From the NCBI GenBank assembly GCA_024695815.1, contig JAILHK010000034.1:62001-126000 (forward strand): a stretch of 64,000 nucleotides of DNA, read 5' to 3'. Both the position numbers and the translations under genes were made by a program. Shown one piece after another: positions 10,035 to 20,175 of this stretch (its first letter is position 1; every line of letters begins with the position of its first letter). This DNA comes from Prevotella sp. GTDB lineage: Bacteria; Bacteroidota; Bacteroidia; Bacteroidales; Bacteroidaceae. Below the pieces are notes generated by a model that did not search any database, was not told the DNA's origin, and worked only from the letters and a program-made list of their open reading frames with translations.

Positions 10035-10251
10035 TCCATGTTGCTATGTCGTTCCATGTTAAATTATCAACCCACATACCCATGCCAAAACAAGACAGAA
10101 CGGCGTTAAGGGTAAGTTGTGTAGGCTCGTCAGAATTACTCCATACTTCTTCCGAACCAAGATAAACCGCCTCTACTGGCACATCGCCCAGTAGAATAGC
10201 GGTTACATCTATGTTGCTTTCCTTAACACCCATTCTTACTCTTGTGACCAA
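10027..10251 (-). CDS. Small phage tail-region protein
   Basis: ORF, overlaps neighbouring genes by short coupled junctions. Confidence 0.6.
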   Translation of the reverse strand: MVTRVRMGVKESNIDVTAILLGDVPVEAVYLGSEEVWSNSDEPTQLTLNAVLSCFGMGMWVDNLTWNDIATWSD

Positions 10252-11963
10252 GGACCAAAGTTATTATTCTTTGCCCATGCGGCTAATTTGATTACGTCAA
10301 TCATTTTACATTGAGCCACTACTTGAATGTGCTGAGTTGCTTCCTCTTCCGTTTCTGGCGTCTCTACCTTGCCTGGTACTGTCACCGCTGCAGGATGCTC
10401 AACGTCTGAACCAGGATAGAAGCTATCAACAGAGAAGTTGGCTGAGTCTGAATCGAAAGAGAGTGGGGTGGTCTGGTTGTTGATAACCTTTACTTTCAGT
10501 ACATCACATGCTTTGCTGTTATTCTTCTTGGTCAGCTTATACTGAGCATACAGGCCATCCTCCATTTCGCCAAGGTCAATAGAATCCGAACCAAACTCGA
10601 CAATACCACCACCGAGCTTCAACTTATCCTTTCCTTTCAGAGAAAGTTCTGCATTAGAAGTAATATCCATTGATGGCGCAAAGTGCTCAGTAATCTCGTA
10701 AGCGGAGCCACCAATCATCACGATACCGCCAACGGAAAGCGTTACTCCATCGTCACCGGCAGTTCCATACTTCTGCAGCACACCATCAACCTCAATGGTC
10801 TTAATGGCGTCCTTAAAATCAGAGATACTATATACCTTCTCTGCATCCGCAATGTCGGAAGGTAGGTCAAAATCATCGTTGAAGATGGTCTCACTACCCT
10901 GCAAAGTTACAGGTGTGTAACTGATAGTGACAACGGTCTCAATCTCCAAGGTCTTTTTCAGCTTACCCTTGCTTGTCACTTCCTCAGTGTACTTGGCATG
11001 CCTATTCTTGCTATTGTTGAAAGCATTGGCAGTCTTGATGATGTCGTTAGTGGTACACTGCTCGTCATTTGGATTGATGATGTCGTAGAAGTCGTCAGCC
11101 TGCTTCTCGTACTTGAACGATGTGGTGGGGTCTGATAGGTTGGCCTTGTCAGATGCAACCTTATTGCGCGTTGCCATCTTCCAGATACCATCCTTTTTGA
11201 AACGATACTCTTCTGTGAACAGAGAGGATTTCTTTGTGTTGAACGTACCAAATTCAAGACCGTCACCACCTCCATGCTCAAACTTCACCTTATTCTCGTT
11301 GCCTTGTCCGTCAGATCCACATGGCTGCAGGGCTACACCACCATCAGAACAGCGAACATCAACAGACTTTGCGCGGACTTTAAGATAGCCACGTTCATTC
11401 TTTCCGCTGTTCACATTGATGTCGAGAACGGTTGCATCCGTTCCCTCTTTATCCTTTGTGGTAAGGGTGATTTCAGAAGCGTTTAGCTGCAACTTAACAG
11501 GCTTCTCTTCTCCATCAATCACCTTAACACTTACCTCATCATCTTTGCCGGTTCCCCTATGGTGACTGCAAAGTTCAATATCATCACCAGGCTTTAGTGA
11601 GATATTGCCACCTTTCATGTTTGCACCGCTCTTATCTTCACCGGTTCCCAATGCCATTCTTGGTTCGATATTGACATTGTTATTGCTCACAATGGCTACG
11701 TTTGTACCCTTAGATTTAACAGTAAGCTCAAATGCCTCCTTGCCATTGATGTAGATGTGTGTCTTTGTTGAGTCGCTTGGGTCAACTTCGGCTGTTACAA
11801 CAGAACCGCTACCACCAGAAGGTATTATGTCAATGACTTCGTTGATCTTTTCCTGTGCATCATGTGCAGCCTTGGCCAACTCATTCCATTCTCCATGATC
11901 TACAGCCTCACCACTCTGTTTTGGTGTTGGGTTATAGATGTTTTCAATTTTACTTGTGCTCAT
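10236..11963 (-). CDS. Phage structural/tail protein (MSTSKIENIYNPTPKQSGEAVDHGEWNELAKAAHDAQ...)
   Basis: ORF 10236..12020; more likely start ATG at 11963. Confidence 0.7.
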   Translation of the reverse strand: MSTSKIENIYNPTPKQSGEAVDHGEWNELAKAAHDAQEKINEVIDIIPSGGSGSVVTAEVDPSDSTKTHIYINGKEAFELTVKSKGTNVAIVSNNNVNIEPRMALGTGEDKSGANMKGGNISLKPGDDIELCSHHRGTGKDDEVSVKVIDGEEKPVKLQLNASEITLTTKDKEGTDATVLDINVNSGKNERGYLKVRAKSVDVRCSDGGVALQPCGSDGQGNENKVKFEHGGGDGLEFGTFNTKKSSLFTEEYRFKKDGIWKMATRNKVASDKANLSDPTTSFKYEKQADDFYDIINPNDEQCTTNDIIKTANAFNNSKNRHAKYTEEVTSKGKLKKTLEIETVVTISYTPVTLQGSETIFNDDFDLPSDIADAEKVYSISDFKDAIKTIEVDGVLQKYGTAGDDGVTLSVGGIVMIGGSAYEITEHFAPSMDITSNAELSLKGKDKLKLGGGIVEFGSDSIDLGEMEDGLYAQYKLTKKNNSKACDVLKVKVINNQTTPLSFDSDSANFSVDSFYPGSDVEHPAAVTVPGKVETPETEEEATQHIQVVAQCKMIDVIKLAAWAKNNNFGPWSQE

Positions 11964-11980
11964 ATTGATAATCTTTATGT

Positions 11981-12265
11981 TTATACTAGAATAATTGGAA
12001 GGGCATTGCCGAACACCCACTGCGTTGGTTTGTCGGCTGTAACAAAATAAAGGGTGTCCTTGTCTTTAACAGGCAAAGCTTCGTATTCGCTCTTTTGTAT
12101 GACGACGATCTTTACGCCACTGCCACTGCCACTGCCACCGCCACCAATCTGACGCTGAACATCTGGCGATAACTTCTCAAATGTTATGGCGTTGTTGCTA
12201 ATATCGTCTGTCTCCATCAAAGGGTCTTTACGTCCCGTGTGTAGATTTTGTCTATATGTAGGCAT
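11981..12265 (-). CDS. Small phage protein with tail-fibre-like motif KSEYEALPVKDKDTLYFV
   Basis: ORF preceded by late-type promoter at 12284-12321. Confidence 0.7.
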   Translation of the reverse strand: MPTYRQNLHTGRKDPLMETDDISNNAITFEKLSPDVQRQIGGGGSGSGSGVKIVVIQKSEYEALPVKDKDTLYFVTADKPTQWVFGNALPIILV

Positions 12266-12283
12266 ATATTTAATATTTTAATG

Positions 12284-12321
12284 CAAAAATATACTAGATA
12301 CCTATTTCGGTTTCCGTGTTT
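12284..12321 (-). promoter_or_regulatory. Late-type phage promoter 1: AAACACGGAA-N20-TATTTTTG
   Basis: Plus-strand CAAAAATA 12284-12291, N20, TTCCGTGTTT 12312-12321. Confidence 0.75.
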
Positions 12322-12376
12322 CGGACTTCGTAAATGTCTGTAAATGAAAAAAGTAGGAGTTCTTCTCCCACTTCTA

Positions 12377-12673
12377 TCATAATCGTATCATATCAATATA
12401 TGTAGGTGTGTCGGTTAAGCATACCTTTATATAGGTATGTTGGGTGTCACCAAATATCAACGTCTTGAATATTGGACCTTCCCATGGAGTGATTAGAACT
12501 TTAGGCCATGGCCCGTTTGGACCATTTGACTTCTTTATAATAAGCCTACCTTTACTTGGAAGTTTAACCTCTAACGAATAATCTCCCGTAAGTTCAAATG
12601 CCTCTGACACCCAAGCATTAGCTTGTGCGTCCCAGTTACCACTTAGCGATATATGTCTATTGTACTGTTGCAC
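12377..12673 (-). CDS. Phage structural-region hypothetical protein
   Basis: ORF overlapping 12657..13649. Confidence 0.65.
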   Translation of the reverse strand: MQQYNRHISLSGNWDAQANAWVSEAFELTGDYSLEVKLPSKGRLIIKKSNGPNGPWPKVLITPWEGPIFKTLIFGDTQHTYIKVCLTDTPTYIDMIRL

Positions 12674-13649
12674 CGATACTTTGATTTGCTATTCTTAACA
12701 TACCCTCTGCTCTCGCATCGCCGTAGGCCACAAGGATAAGATAGGCTATGTAGTATGTAAATGCCGTGAACGCAAGGCTTGGAACAGGAACATCTGTGTC
12801 GATATCATATGTAGGCATGGCAATATAGGCCAGATCTATATCATCATCAGAGTTTGGCGCGGGCCATAATTCTATCTCAGCGTTCTCGTTTTCTATTAAG
12901 GCTGCTTGCGGCCTATCATCTGTAGCCTCGGCTCCGTGACTATCCATCAACTGCAGGTATTCGTCAGAATCCTCTGTGAGCAATGTCTTTTCGGTTACTG
13001 CACGATGCCAGTTCTCGCATTTTACCCTTAATAATCTTACGGCCGTATTCGGAAGTACAACTTTGTTTTCTACTCTATAAACATCGTCATATTCAAGTTC
13101 GAAATCTGGCAATTCGACCCCTTGTCTGCTTGGTACACGAAAAAAAAGCTTGTAGATTGGTGTGAGAGAACCAAACGCGCCAATTATATCCTGTAAGTTG
13201 AAACCGTTATGCTCTTGTGTTAGCTCAATTGAGGCGTCTGATTGTTGGATGGTCTGAACAATCTCATCTTCGTTTACACCTTCAATGGTTGCGTATAACG
13301 TTACACTACCATTTAATGGTTGAAACCTAATTGTTTGTCCGGCCAGAAGAACGTCTTTTATGTCGTCGTAATTCCAAGAGAAAGCAACGTTTCTTCCGCT
13401 CACGTATGGCGTACTATCTTCAGCCTGACATGGTATAGACGTTGATTTGTCTTTCACAACTAGTCCCCCACCTCTCAGCATCCTAACAGGTGCATAGAGG
13501 CATAACCACCGCAATGCATCATCAACCTTACTCTTAATAAGGTCGTTCATGGTTCCGAAGTCACCGGATGATGCCGAAATGTAAGAGTCGTTATAATTAC
13601 CCTCGTCTATACAGTTGCGTACTGCGCTGATTATGTCCTCTATACTCAT
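12657..13649 (-). CDS. Phage structural protein (head-tail or tail adaptor candidate)
   Basis: ORF in morphogenesis block between capsid and tail genes. Confidence 0.65.
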   Translation of the reverse strand: MSIEDIISAVRNCIDEGNYNDSYISASSGDFGTMNDLIKSKVDDALRWLCLYAPVRMLRGGGLVVKDKSTSIPCQAEDSTPYVSGRNVAFSWNYDDIKDVLLAGQTIRFQPLNGSVTLYATIEGVNEDEIVQTIQQSDASIELTQEHNGFNLQDIIGAFGSLTPIYKLFFRVPSRQGVELPDFELEYDDVYRVENKVVLPNTAVRLLRVKCENWHRAVTEKTLLTEDSDEYLQLMDSHGAEATDDRPQAALIENENAEIELWPAPNSDDDIDLAYIAMPTYDIDTDVPVPSLAFTAFTYYIAYLILVAYGDARAEGMLRIANQSIGATVQ

Positions 13650-13660
13650 GGCCTAATAGT

Positions 13661-13936
13661 TTACTCGGTTCCTGCAGTGGCTTCTGACTTGGCTTCGTAG
13701 CGACCGTCAGCCCACTCCTTAATAGCGCCTTCATCACCGATGGCTGCAGTGATAGCTTCCCTGATCTTACCATCAACATAGTTAGACAAGGTTGTACTAT
13801 CGCTGATCGTGTCACCGATAAAGTTCAACACTTCCTTCAACGACTCAATCTTATCGTTGTCGGTCTCTTTTGAAAGCAGGTCATCTACAATGGCCTTGGC
13901 TTTCTTTGCCTTAATGGCATCTGCGTACTTTCCCAT
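13661..13936 (-). CDS. Small phage structural-region protein
   Basis: ORF, collinear. Confidence 0.65.
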   Translation of the reverse strand: MGKYADAIKAKKAKAIVDDLLSKETDNDKIESLKEVLNFIGDTISDSTTLSNYVDGKIREAITAAIGDEGAIKEWADGRYEAKSEATAGTE

Positions 13937-13938
13937 AT

Positions 13939-14346
13939 TTATTCCTCCTTCTTCTTAAGGTCGAGATTTGGAAACTCAAATCCCTTCGCCTTGGCATGAA
14001 CCAAAGCTGCATCGGGACGCTGATAGACCTTACCAAGGTTTACGGCCACAAACTCTAGCAACTGTTCGGGCGATGTGATACTATCGACAACTGTTGCTTC
14101 CTTCTTCTCAATGGTGGGTGTTTCGCCACCTTCCACGGTGCGCTCGATACGTACAAATCCAGTCTTGAACTCTTCCGATGATTCAAGCAACTCCTGTGCA
14201 TACTGGCTGCGAAGCGTGAGGTGTGCCTTAACGTTTGTGAGGGTGTTGCCACCTTCAAATACGTAACGAAGCTTCTGGCCAGACTTGTTGCTAAGGATGA
14301 AGCTATAGTTGTGATAAGGTCGTGTAAGAACGTAAGTCTTAATCAT
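13939..14346 (-). CDS. Phage structural-region protein
   Basis: ORF, directly downstream of capsid gene. Confidence 0.65.
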   Translation of the reverse strand: MIKTYVLTRPYHNYSFILSNKSGQKLRYVFEGGNTLTNVKAHLTLRSQYAQELLESSEEFKTGFVRIERTVEGGETPTIEKKEATVVDSITSPEQLLEFVAVNLGKVYQRPDAALVHAKAKGFEFPNLDLKKKEE

Positions 14347-14419
14347 GATGTACTCGTTTTTTTTAAGAGGGCTGAGACCTCCTTTGTTGTGGAACCCTCA
14401 GCCCTACGGTGATTATGGT

Positions 14420-16099
14420 TTATGCTGCAATGTCTGTTCCGGTGTAGAGAGTCCATGTTACACTGTTGCCGTCCTTGGCAGAGCAGATGTAAACATTACC
14501 CTTTTCGTAGGTTACACCGCCAAGCTCATAGTCAGATGTCAGCGCAATCTTCATGTTGACAGAGGTGTGTGCTGCATCGGGAAGAACGTTAGAAGAGATA
14601 ATCCAATTGATGATGCCCTGGTTCTTCATGTTGAACATGTTGTTCTCTGGACCAACAATGATAGAATTGTAACCCTTCAATGCCAAAGCATCGGTATCGT
14701 ACTCCCAGTGTGTCTTAGACAGGTCAATCTCACCGGCACCCTGCGAATTGTCGTTTGTGCGACTGCGTTTCTTCTCCTTGATGTAGTGAACAGCGTTATC
14801 CATGTCAAGCACAAACGCGTAGTCGGCCATGCCCATGAAGTCCAGCGTCTGGTCCCAGATGTAGTTCACTGTACCGAATGTGTCCTTGAAGCGCTTGAAT
14901 GTCAAATCGAACTCCGAAGCGTTTTCGAAGTGGATCTCGCGGTTCTTGCCCGGGTTGATGTTCTCCAGACGCTCGATGAAGTTCTTACCACAGAAAGCAA
15001 ATGCACGGTTAGACGTTGCGAAGTCGGTGAACTGCAGCTTATTGATAGCAACAAGGTCACTGAGCAGGAACTCGTTTCCAATTGCATAGAAGTTGGGAAT
15101 CTGATAAATCAGACCTTCTGTGTAGAACACGTCCTGCACCACGCCGCGCTCGTTCATACGCTTGCGCTTTGCCATTGGGTTCACCCAGTAACCACGTTCA
15201 CAACGCATGCCATCCTTAACCATGGCATCCTCCAGCAGGTTCGCAACCTTAACGGGGTACTTCTTCTTTGCCTTCTCAAATTCCTCAGAGAACTCAACGT
15301 TCCAACCGTGCTTCTGCAGGTAAACCTTTCGCTCACGGGGCTGGAAGTTGTCTGGGGTCACAAGCAACTGGGTTTCACTCATAGCGTTCCACATACCCAT
15401 AAGGTAAGTGCCGGCAGGGATAGCGGGAACAGTCTGATAGTCGTACTCGTCACCCTTCTGTCCCTCGATGGCTGCGGGGCCGTTGATGGCGCACAGGGTA
15501 ATGCCAGTCTTGTCTCGTTCAACCACCTCCAGCGTCAAGAACTCACCGTTATGTTCGGACTGAGAACCAGGCTTGAAGCCGCCCATAGATGGAACACTGA
15601 TAAGGTCGTACTTGCGGAACACCATAAGGTTGCCAGAGAAGTTGCTCTTTGTCAGCTTAATGGTATCACCTGCAGCAATGTTCTGCGTGGTCTTACCGTC
15701 CATTGTCTCACCACCTACACGGGCATGGTCAACCTCGTAGTTTGTTGCGGTGCGGGTCTTTGCGACACGGCTCATGATACGAAGCAGGGGCACCTTGTGC
15801 GGGCGAAGAACTACAATATCACTCTCTCGCTCTGGTTCCTCCAAACCACCGTCACGAATCTGCGTGGCAGTTGCCTGCGTACCAGTCAAATCCTGTCCGG
15901 CGCTATCACCTCCAGGCATCTGACGGTCGTTCTTCTCGGGATCAACAGGGTCATGGTCAGAAGCGGGGTCTGCCGTTGACATGTTATCCGTTTCGGGGTT
16001 CTCTACAGTGCCGACAGCCATAGCGCCACCGCCACAAAATGCAGCCAGTACAAGAAGCAAGAAGCTCAGTACTCGGCAAAAGTTCTTTGAAATTTTCAT
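14420..16099 (-). CDS. Putative major capsid protein with signal-peptide-like N-terminus
   Basis: 559 aa; follows scaffold-like gene; HK97-capsid-like C-terminal pattern (FKDTFGTVNYIWDQTLDFMGMADYAFVLDMDNAVHYI); N-term MKISKNFCRVLSFLLLVLAAFCGGGAMAV. Confidence 0.7.
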   Translation of the reverse strand: MKISKNFCRVLSFLLLVLAAFCGGGAMAVGTVENPETDNMSTADPASDHDPVDPEKNDRQMPGGDSAGQDLTGTQATATQIRDGGLEEPERESDIVVLRPHKVPLLRIMSRVAKTRTATNYEVDHARVGGETMDGKTTQNIAAGDTIKLTKSNFSGNLMVFRKYDLISVPSMGGFKPGSQSEHNGEFLTLEVVERDKTGITLCAINGPAAIEGQKGDEYDYQTVPAIPAGTYLMGMWNAMSETQLLVTPDNFQPRERKVYLQKHGWNVEFSEEFEKAKKKYPVKVANLLEDAMVKDGMRCERGYWVNPMAKRKRMNERGVVQDVFYTEGLIYQIPNFYAIGNEFLLSDLVAINKLQFTDFATSNRAFAFCGKNFIERLENINPGKNREIHFENASEFDLTFKRFKDTFGTVNYIWDQTLDFMGMADYAFVLDMDNAVHYIKEKKRSRTNDNSQGAGEIDLSKTHWEYDTDALALKGYNSIIVGPENNMFNMKNQGIINWIISSNVLPDAAHTSVNMKIALTSDYELGGVTYEKGNVYICSAKDGNSVTWTLYTGTDIAA

Positions 16100-16125
16100 A
16101 TTTTCACAGTTTATATTAATAATGT

Positions 16126-16896
16126 TTATCCATTCTCTTTGATGAAGTCAGCGAGGCTTTTCTCCTTCTTTGGCTTCTGTGTCTGAGTGTGAAGTGGTCT
16201 TCCTGCAGAGAAAGAAGGCGGTACGCGACTTTCTTCATAAGTCTTGACTTTGTTTGCAAACTTCTCGTTACGCGCCTGCATAGCAGCCTCTTCTCTTGCA
16301 TCAGCTATGTCCTGGTCATAGTTCATGGCGTGAAGAATTGCAGTCCACGTTTCTTCGGAAACCTCTCCGTTGAAGGCGGGTGCAAACACCTCATTCCAGA
16401 AGTGTTCCCACATTCTATCAAACTGTTCGTCACTGATTCCCATCTTCTGCTGCACGGCTGACAAAGCTTCTAGACTCTTTCTTATGTTGTCATTCTGAGT
16501 CTTTTCGGCATTTTCTCCGTCAACCTGCTTCTGCTGCCAGTTCTTGAACTTTTCATCAACCTCTTCCATCACCTTCGGGTCGTCAAGTGCGGCCTTTACA
16601 TCAATGCCGTTTTCAACAAGCCAAACGAGAGGGTTCTTCTCTGGGTTTTCAGCCAAGTCCTTAAACATAGAACCAAGCCACCTGTTTCTGTCAAGTGCTT
16701 TTGATAGACCTGCGCCAGACTTTTTCATCGTCCTGTAGTTCTCGCGTTCCTCCGCAAGCCTACCGTATCGAGCTTCCTTGTCCTCAAAGTCAACATCAGG
16801 ATTGTCTTCAACAAACATAGATGCATACTTGTCTCGGTTAGGTCGCTGCGTTTGTTCCGTGGCCTGTGTTTGCGTCTTATTTACTTCTTCTCCCAT
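16126..16896 (-). CDS. Putative capsid scaffold protein
   Basis: Acidic/charged, coiled-coil-like, immediately upstream of capsid gene. Confidence 0.65.
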   Translation of the reverse strand: MGEEVNKTQTQATEQTQRPNRDKYASMFVEDNPDVDFEDKEARYGRLAEERENYRTMKKSGAGLSKALDRNRWLGSMFKDLAENPEKNPLVWLVENGIDVKAALDDPKVMEEVDEKFKNWQQKQVDGENAEKTQNDNIRKSLEALSAVQQKMGISDEQFDRMWEHFWNEVFAPAFNGEVSEETWTAILHAMNYDQDIADAREEAAMQARNEKFANKVKTYEESRVPPSFSAGRPLHTQTQKPKKEKSLADFIKENG

Positions 16897-16916
16897 AAAA
16901 AAATGAATTTATGGCG

Positions 16917-16954
16917 CAAATATCATAAATCTTAAAAGGTTATCTTCCGTGTTT
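16917..16954 (-). promoter_or_regulatory. Late-type phage promoter 2: AAACACGGAA-N20-GATATTTG
   Basis: Plus-strand CAAATATC 16917-16924, N20, TTCCGTGTTT 16945-16954; upstream of scaffold/capsid operon. Confidence 0.7.
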
Positions 16955-17021
16955 ATAAAAATCATAAACTTTTGTTGGCAGATTTCGTGTTATTGAACCC
17001 TGCAAAGTGTTCTATAATAAT

Positions 17022-17059
17022 AAACACGGAAATCCAACAAGTACTTAGACCTATTTTTG
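17022..17059 (+). promoter_or_regulatory. Late-type phage promoter 3: AAACACGGAA-N20-TATTTTTG
   Basis: AAACACGGAA 17022-17031, N20, TATTTTTG 17052-17059; portal ATG at 17083. Confidence 0.75.
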
Positions 17060-17082
17060 CAGCAATAAAAAATGTCAATATA

Positions 17083-19035
17083 ATGGTCAAGATAAGAACA
17101 CGTTCACAAGTCACGCCAAAAAGCCTATACGATTCTGTAAAAGAGCGTATCAAAGCGACTGGCATACCTACACATAGTCGTAGGCGTGTCGATTACGAAT
17201 TGCTTAGTAGATGTAGGCAAGCATGGCTCAACAAAGAGGACGCACGAATAACACGTGATCGCGTTCTCGGTTATGTATTCAGAGATCAATGGGGTGACGT
17301 TATTCAATACAAGAACGGCCGCATTTCAGAGAGAAAGTATATACAGACAAAGGGTAATGTGCCACTGCAGAACAACATCATGATTTCTATACAGAACTCT
17401 GTTGTTGGTCTATATACAAAACAAGCTGGAGAACCCAACTGTTTCGCTGTTAGAAAGGACGGTCAGCAGCTCTCGGATATGATGAGCGCCACCATACAGG
17501 CATGTTGGCAGAAAACCAAAATGCTTGATGGACTTAAGAATACATTCGAAGACTTTATTGATGGTGGTATTGCCGTAGCAAGAGAGACTTACGAAGAGCG
17601 TGACGGAAGAAAGGATGCTTGGACGGACTTCTATAACCCAAATTATGTTTTCTGGGAAGCCGGCTCAGACGTTCGTATGACGGACCTACGTTTGATAGGT
17701 GTTCTTCATGATGTTGCCCCGGGAAAGCTATACAACAAGTTCTGTAATAAGGAATACGGGTGGAGTATTAAAGAGATTAACGATGTCTTTGGTATTAATA
17801 CGGACGAGCATCGTTATTTGCGTTCATCGTCTATTCAGCAGAACAACCAAGATAGTCTTGATTATATCACCTTTGACGCACCATCAGACCCATCGCTTTG
17901 TCGATTGATAGAAGTTTGGTCAAAGGAAACCAAAACACGCTATCAGTGTCACGACCCTCTAGCAAGAAACGCAGACGAGGTAGAATATAGGGTTGAGATT
18001 GAAGATATATGGCACGTTAAAGAGCAAAATAACGAGCGCATTTCTCAGTATAAGCAATATGGAATACCCGAAGAAGAGTGGGCGCTGATTGAATACGAAC
18101 TGAAAGAGGATGAATTTTGGTACTTTACCTATATGGCACCAGATGGCACCGTTCTTGCCGAAGGTGAAACTCCATATGAGTTTGGTAGCCACCCTTTCAC
18201 AATCAAGTTATATCCTTATGTAAACGCAGAGATACACCCATTTATGGGTAATATCATCGACCAACAGCGTTATATAAATCGCCTTATCATCATGCATGAT
18301 ATGGCAGCTCGCTCTGCAGCAAAGGGTCTAACTATCTTCCCTATAGAGTCTATTCCTCATGGGTACACAAAGAAGGATATTGCCGAAGAACTGACGGAAT
18401 ACGATGGACTTCTGTTCTTCCAAACCAACAAGATGAATCCAAATCTACGTCCAGAGATTATAACATCTGGCGCAGTACAACTTGGAACACAGGAGTTGTT
18501 GCAAATGGAGCTTAACCTTGCTAGGGATATTACGAACGTATCTGGTGCCCTTCAAGGAAAGTCACCAACTGCAGGAACAAGTGCCGCCCGTTATGCACAA
18601 GAGACACAAAATGCTACAACTTCTCTCGCTTCTTTGATGCAGGACTTTACATCTTTCATGGAGTCAATCGCGCATAAGAAGTGTATGATGATTAAGCAAT
18701 ACTACCAAAAGGGTAGGATGGTTGTCAATAAGGACAAAACAGGACTTATCGAATATGATAACATGTCTGTGCGTGACGTTGACTTTGAGATAACAATCAA
18801 GGAGTCCGCCTCAACTGCTTCTTTTCGAACCTACATTAATGATACGGCACTGGAGTTGCTTAATATGCAAGCCATCAACGTTAAGCAATATTTGTCTATT
18901 GTCAACCTGCCTTTCGCTGACGAACTACTTCAACTTATCGAAAAGGACGAGGCGCAACAGGCGGCAATGCAGCAACTAGCAGCACAGGGCGCAAATATGC
19001 AACAAGTAAATAACGCACAGCAAATATTACAATAG
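17083..19035 (+). CDS. Phage portal protein
   Basis: Portal-like length, composition and position; start reassigned to MVKIRTRSQ at 17083, 24 nt after the -7 element. Confidence 0.75.
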   Translation: MVKIRTRSQVTPKSLYDSVKERIKATGIPTHSRRRVDYELLSRCRQAWLNKEDARITRDRVLGYVFRDQWGDVIQYKNGRISERKYIQTKGNVPLQNNIMISIQNSVVGLYTKQAGEPNCFAVRKDGQQLSDMMSATIQACWQKTKMLDGLKNTFEDFIDGGIAVARETYEERDGRKDAWTDFYNPNYVFWEAGSDVRMTDLRLIGVLHDVAPGKLYNKFCNKEYGWSIKEINDVFGINTDEHRYLRSSSIQQNNQDSLDYITFDAPSDPSLCRLIEVWSKETKTRYQCHDPLARNADEVEYRVEIEDIWHVKEQNNERISQYKQYGIPEEEWALIEYELKEDEFWYFTYMAPDGTVLAEGETPYEFGSHPFTIKLYPYVNAEIHPFMGNIIDQQRYINRLIIMHDMAARSAAKGLTIFPIESIPHGYTKKDIAEELTEYDGLLFFQTNKMNPNLRPEIITSGAVQLGTQELLQMELNLARDITNVSGALQGKSPTAGTSAARYAQETQNATTSLASLMQDFTSFMESIAHKKCMMIKQYYQKGRMVVNKDKTGLIEYDNMSVRDVDFEITIKESASTASFRTYINDTALELLNMQAINVKQYLSIVNLPFADELLQLIEKDEAQQAAMQQLAAQGANMQQVNNAQQILQ

Positions 19036-19036
19036 T

Positions 19037-19534
19037 ATGGCAACATTCGCAATACAAGATATTATATCTGGAATAGACAGACATCTTTCCGCGATTGGTA
19101 AGAGACAGAAAGATAGCGATGGGAAGAATGCTTTTTCCTATATCACATTATCTTCTGCAGAGAAGTTCGACTTGCTTTATCAGTATATAGAATCATCCGG
19201 CCATGATATTGAGGGTATATGCAGACAGTTGGTTGGTGAGTTTTCTATTAACGATACGAACTTGACTATTTCTTTTGCGAAGAACGATAACCAAAATTCG
19301 CAAAGGATGGCAAAGTCATACATTGTACTTAACTCCGTTGGCGAATACCTAGCGATGAACTCTCCTGGACTTGCAGACAAATACCATGCCGATGCAAGAA
19401 AAAGCATGGAGTCACTGGTGCTTTATGTCTTCCACAAGGAACCACCGGTAACGGCCGATGTTGATCCTATTACTATGATGGCAGTCAACACCACACCTAC
19501 CGAACCGGAAGAAGATTTAAATGATAATACATAA
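19037..19534 (+). CDS. Phage protein, divergent member 1 of a tandem paralog family
   Basis: ORF; C-terminal SYIVLNSVGEYLAMNSPGLADKYHADARKSMESLVLYVFHKEPP aligns with the next genes. Confidence 0.65.
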   Translation: MATFAIQDIISGIDRHLSAIGKRQKDSDGKNAFSYITLSSAEKFDLLYQYIESSGHDIEGICRQLVGEFSINDTNLTISFAKNDNQNSQRMAKSYIVLNSVGEYLAMNSPGLADKYHADARKSMESLVLYVFHKEPPVTADVDPITMMAVNTTPTEPEEDLNDNT

Positions 19535-19546
19535 TAATATATAACT

Positions 19547-20173
19547 ATGGCAAAAACGATCACTCTTAATCTTAACAAAGCACTCATTATTGAGGCTGTA
19601 AAGTCCGACACCTATCTGACGGGCCAGATTGACAAGTCGGCAGATGCTGTCAAAAACGCTTCGCTTGCATACAACGAACAAGCAGGCGACGAGACGTATC
19701 AAGAAAGAAAGCTCTTGCGCACTCTTCGCTCTGCAGTGGCAAAGTTTGAAGCAAACATGGCTGAATTTGTTGATTCTGCAACAGGAACCATTAGTGACAC
19801 TTTGGCATTAGCTTCTGCAGATGGTTCATTTCAAATCACAATCGTTGTTTCCGACCGCTATCAGAACGGGCTTGCAGGACCTCTTTCTTCTCTTGCAGAA
19901 GAGTTTATTGTGAACACAATGGATTACACTTGGTGGCAGGCTATCAAACCAAACCTCGCAGAGACTTATTATAAGTTCGCAGTAGAGACGCTGACGCATA
20001 TCCGTTTGTGCCTGGCAAAGACTGCACCGTCTAGTAGTAATGTTGACTACACATCTGTGAGCGGTGTTGTTACTAGTAACACACAAGAACCAACAGAACA
20101 GGCGCCGACAGAACCCGCAGAGCAAGTGCCTACAGAACCCACAGAACAAAACGACTCAGAGGGAGGTGAGTAG
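19547..20173 (+). CDS. Phage protein, tandem paralog 2, with C-terminal (E/A)PTEQ(V/A)PTEP repeats
   Basis: Shares YNEQAGDETYQ, WWQAI and AETYYKF..LTHIRLCLAKTAP with the next ORF. Confidence 0.75.
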   Translation: MAKTITLNLNKALIIEAVKSDTYLTGQIDKSADAVKNASLAYNEQAGDETYQERKLLRTLRSAVAKFEANMAEFVDSATGTISDTLALASADGSFQITIVVSDRYQNGLAGPLSSLAEEFIVNTMDYTWWQAIKPNLAETYYKFAVETLTHIRLCLAKTAPSSSNVDYTSVSGVVTSNTQEPTEQAPTEPAEQVPTEPTEQNDSEGGE

Positions 20174-20175
20174 TT

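Noticed and set aside
14345-15979. 544-aa plus-strand ORF opposite the capsid gene
   Set aside because: Antisense to a well-supported structural gene, low-complexity Val/Leu/Cys-rich composition typical of antisense translation.
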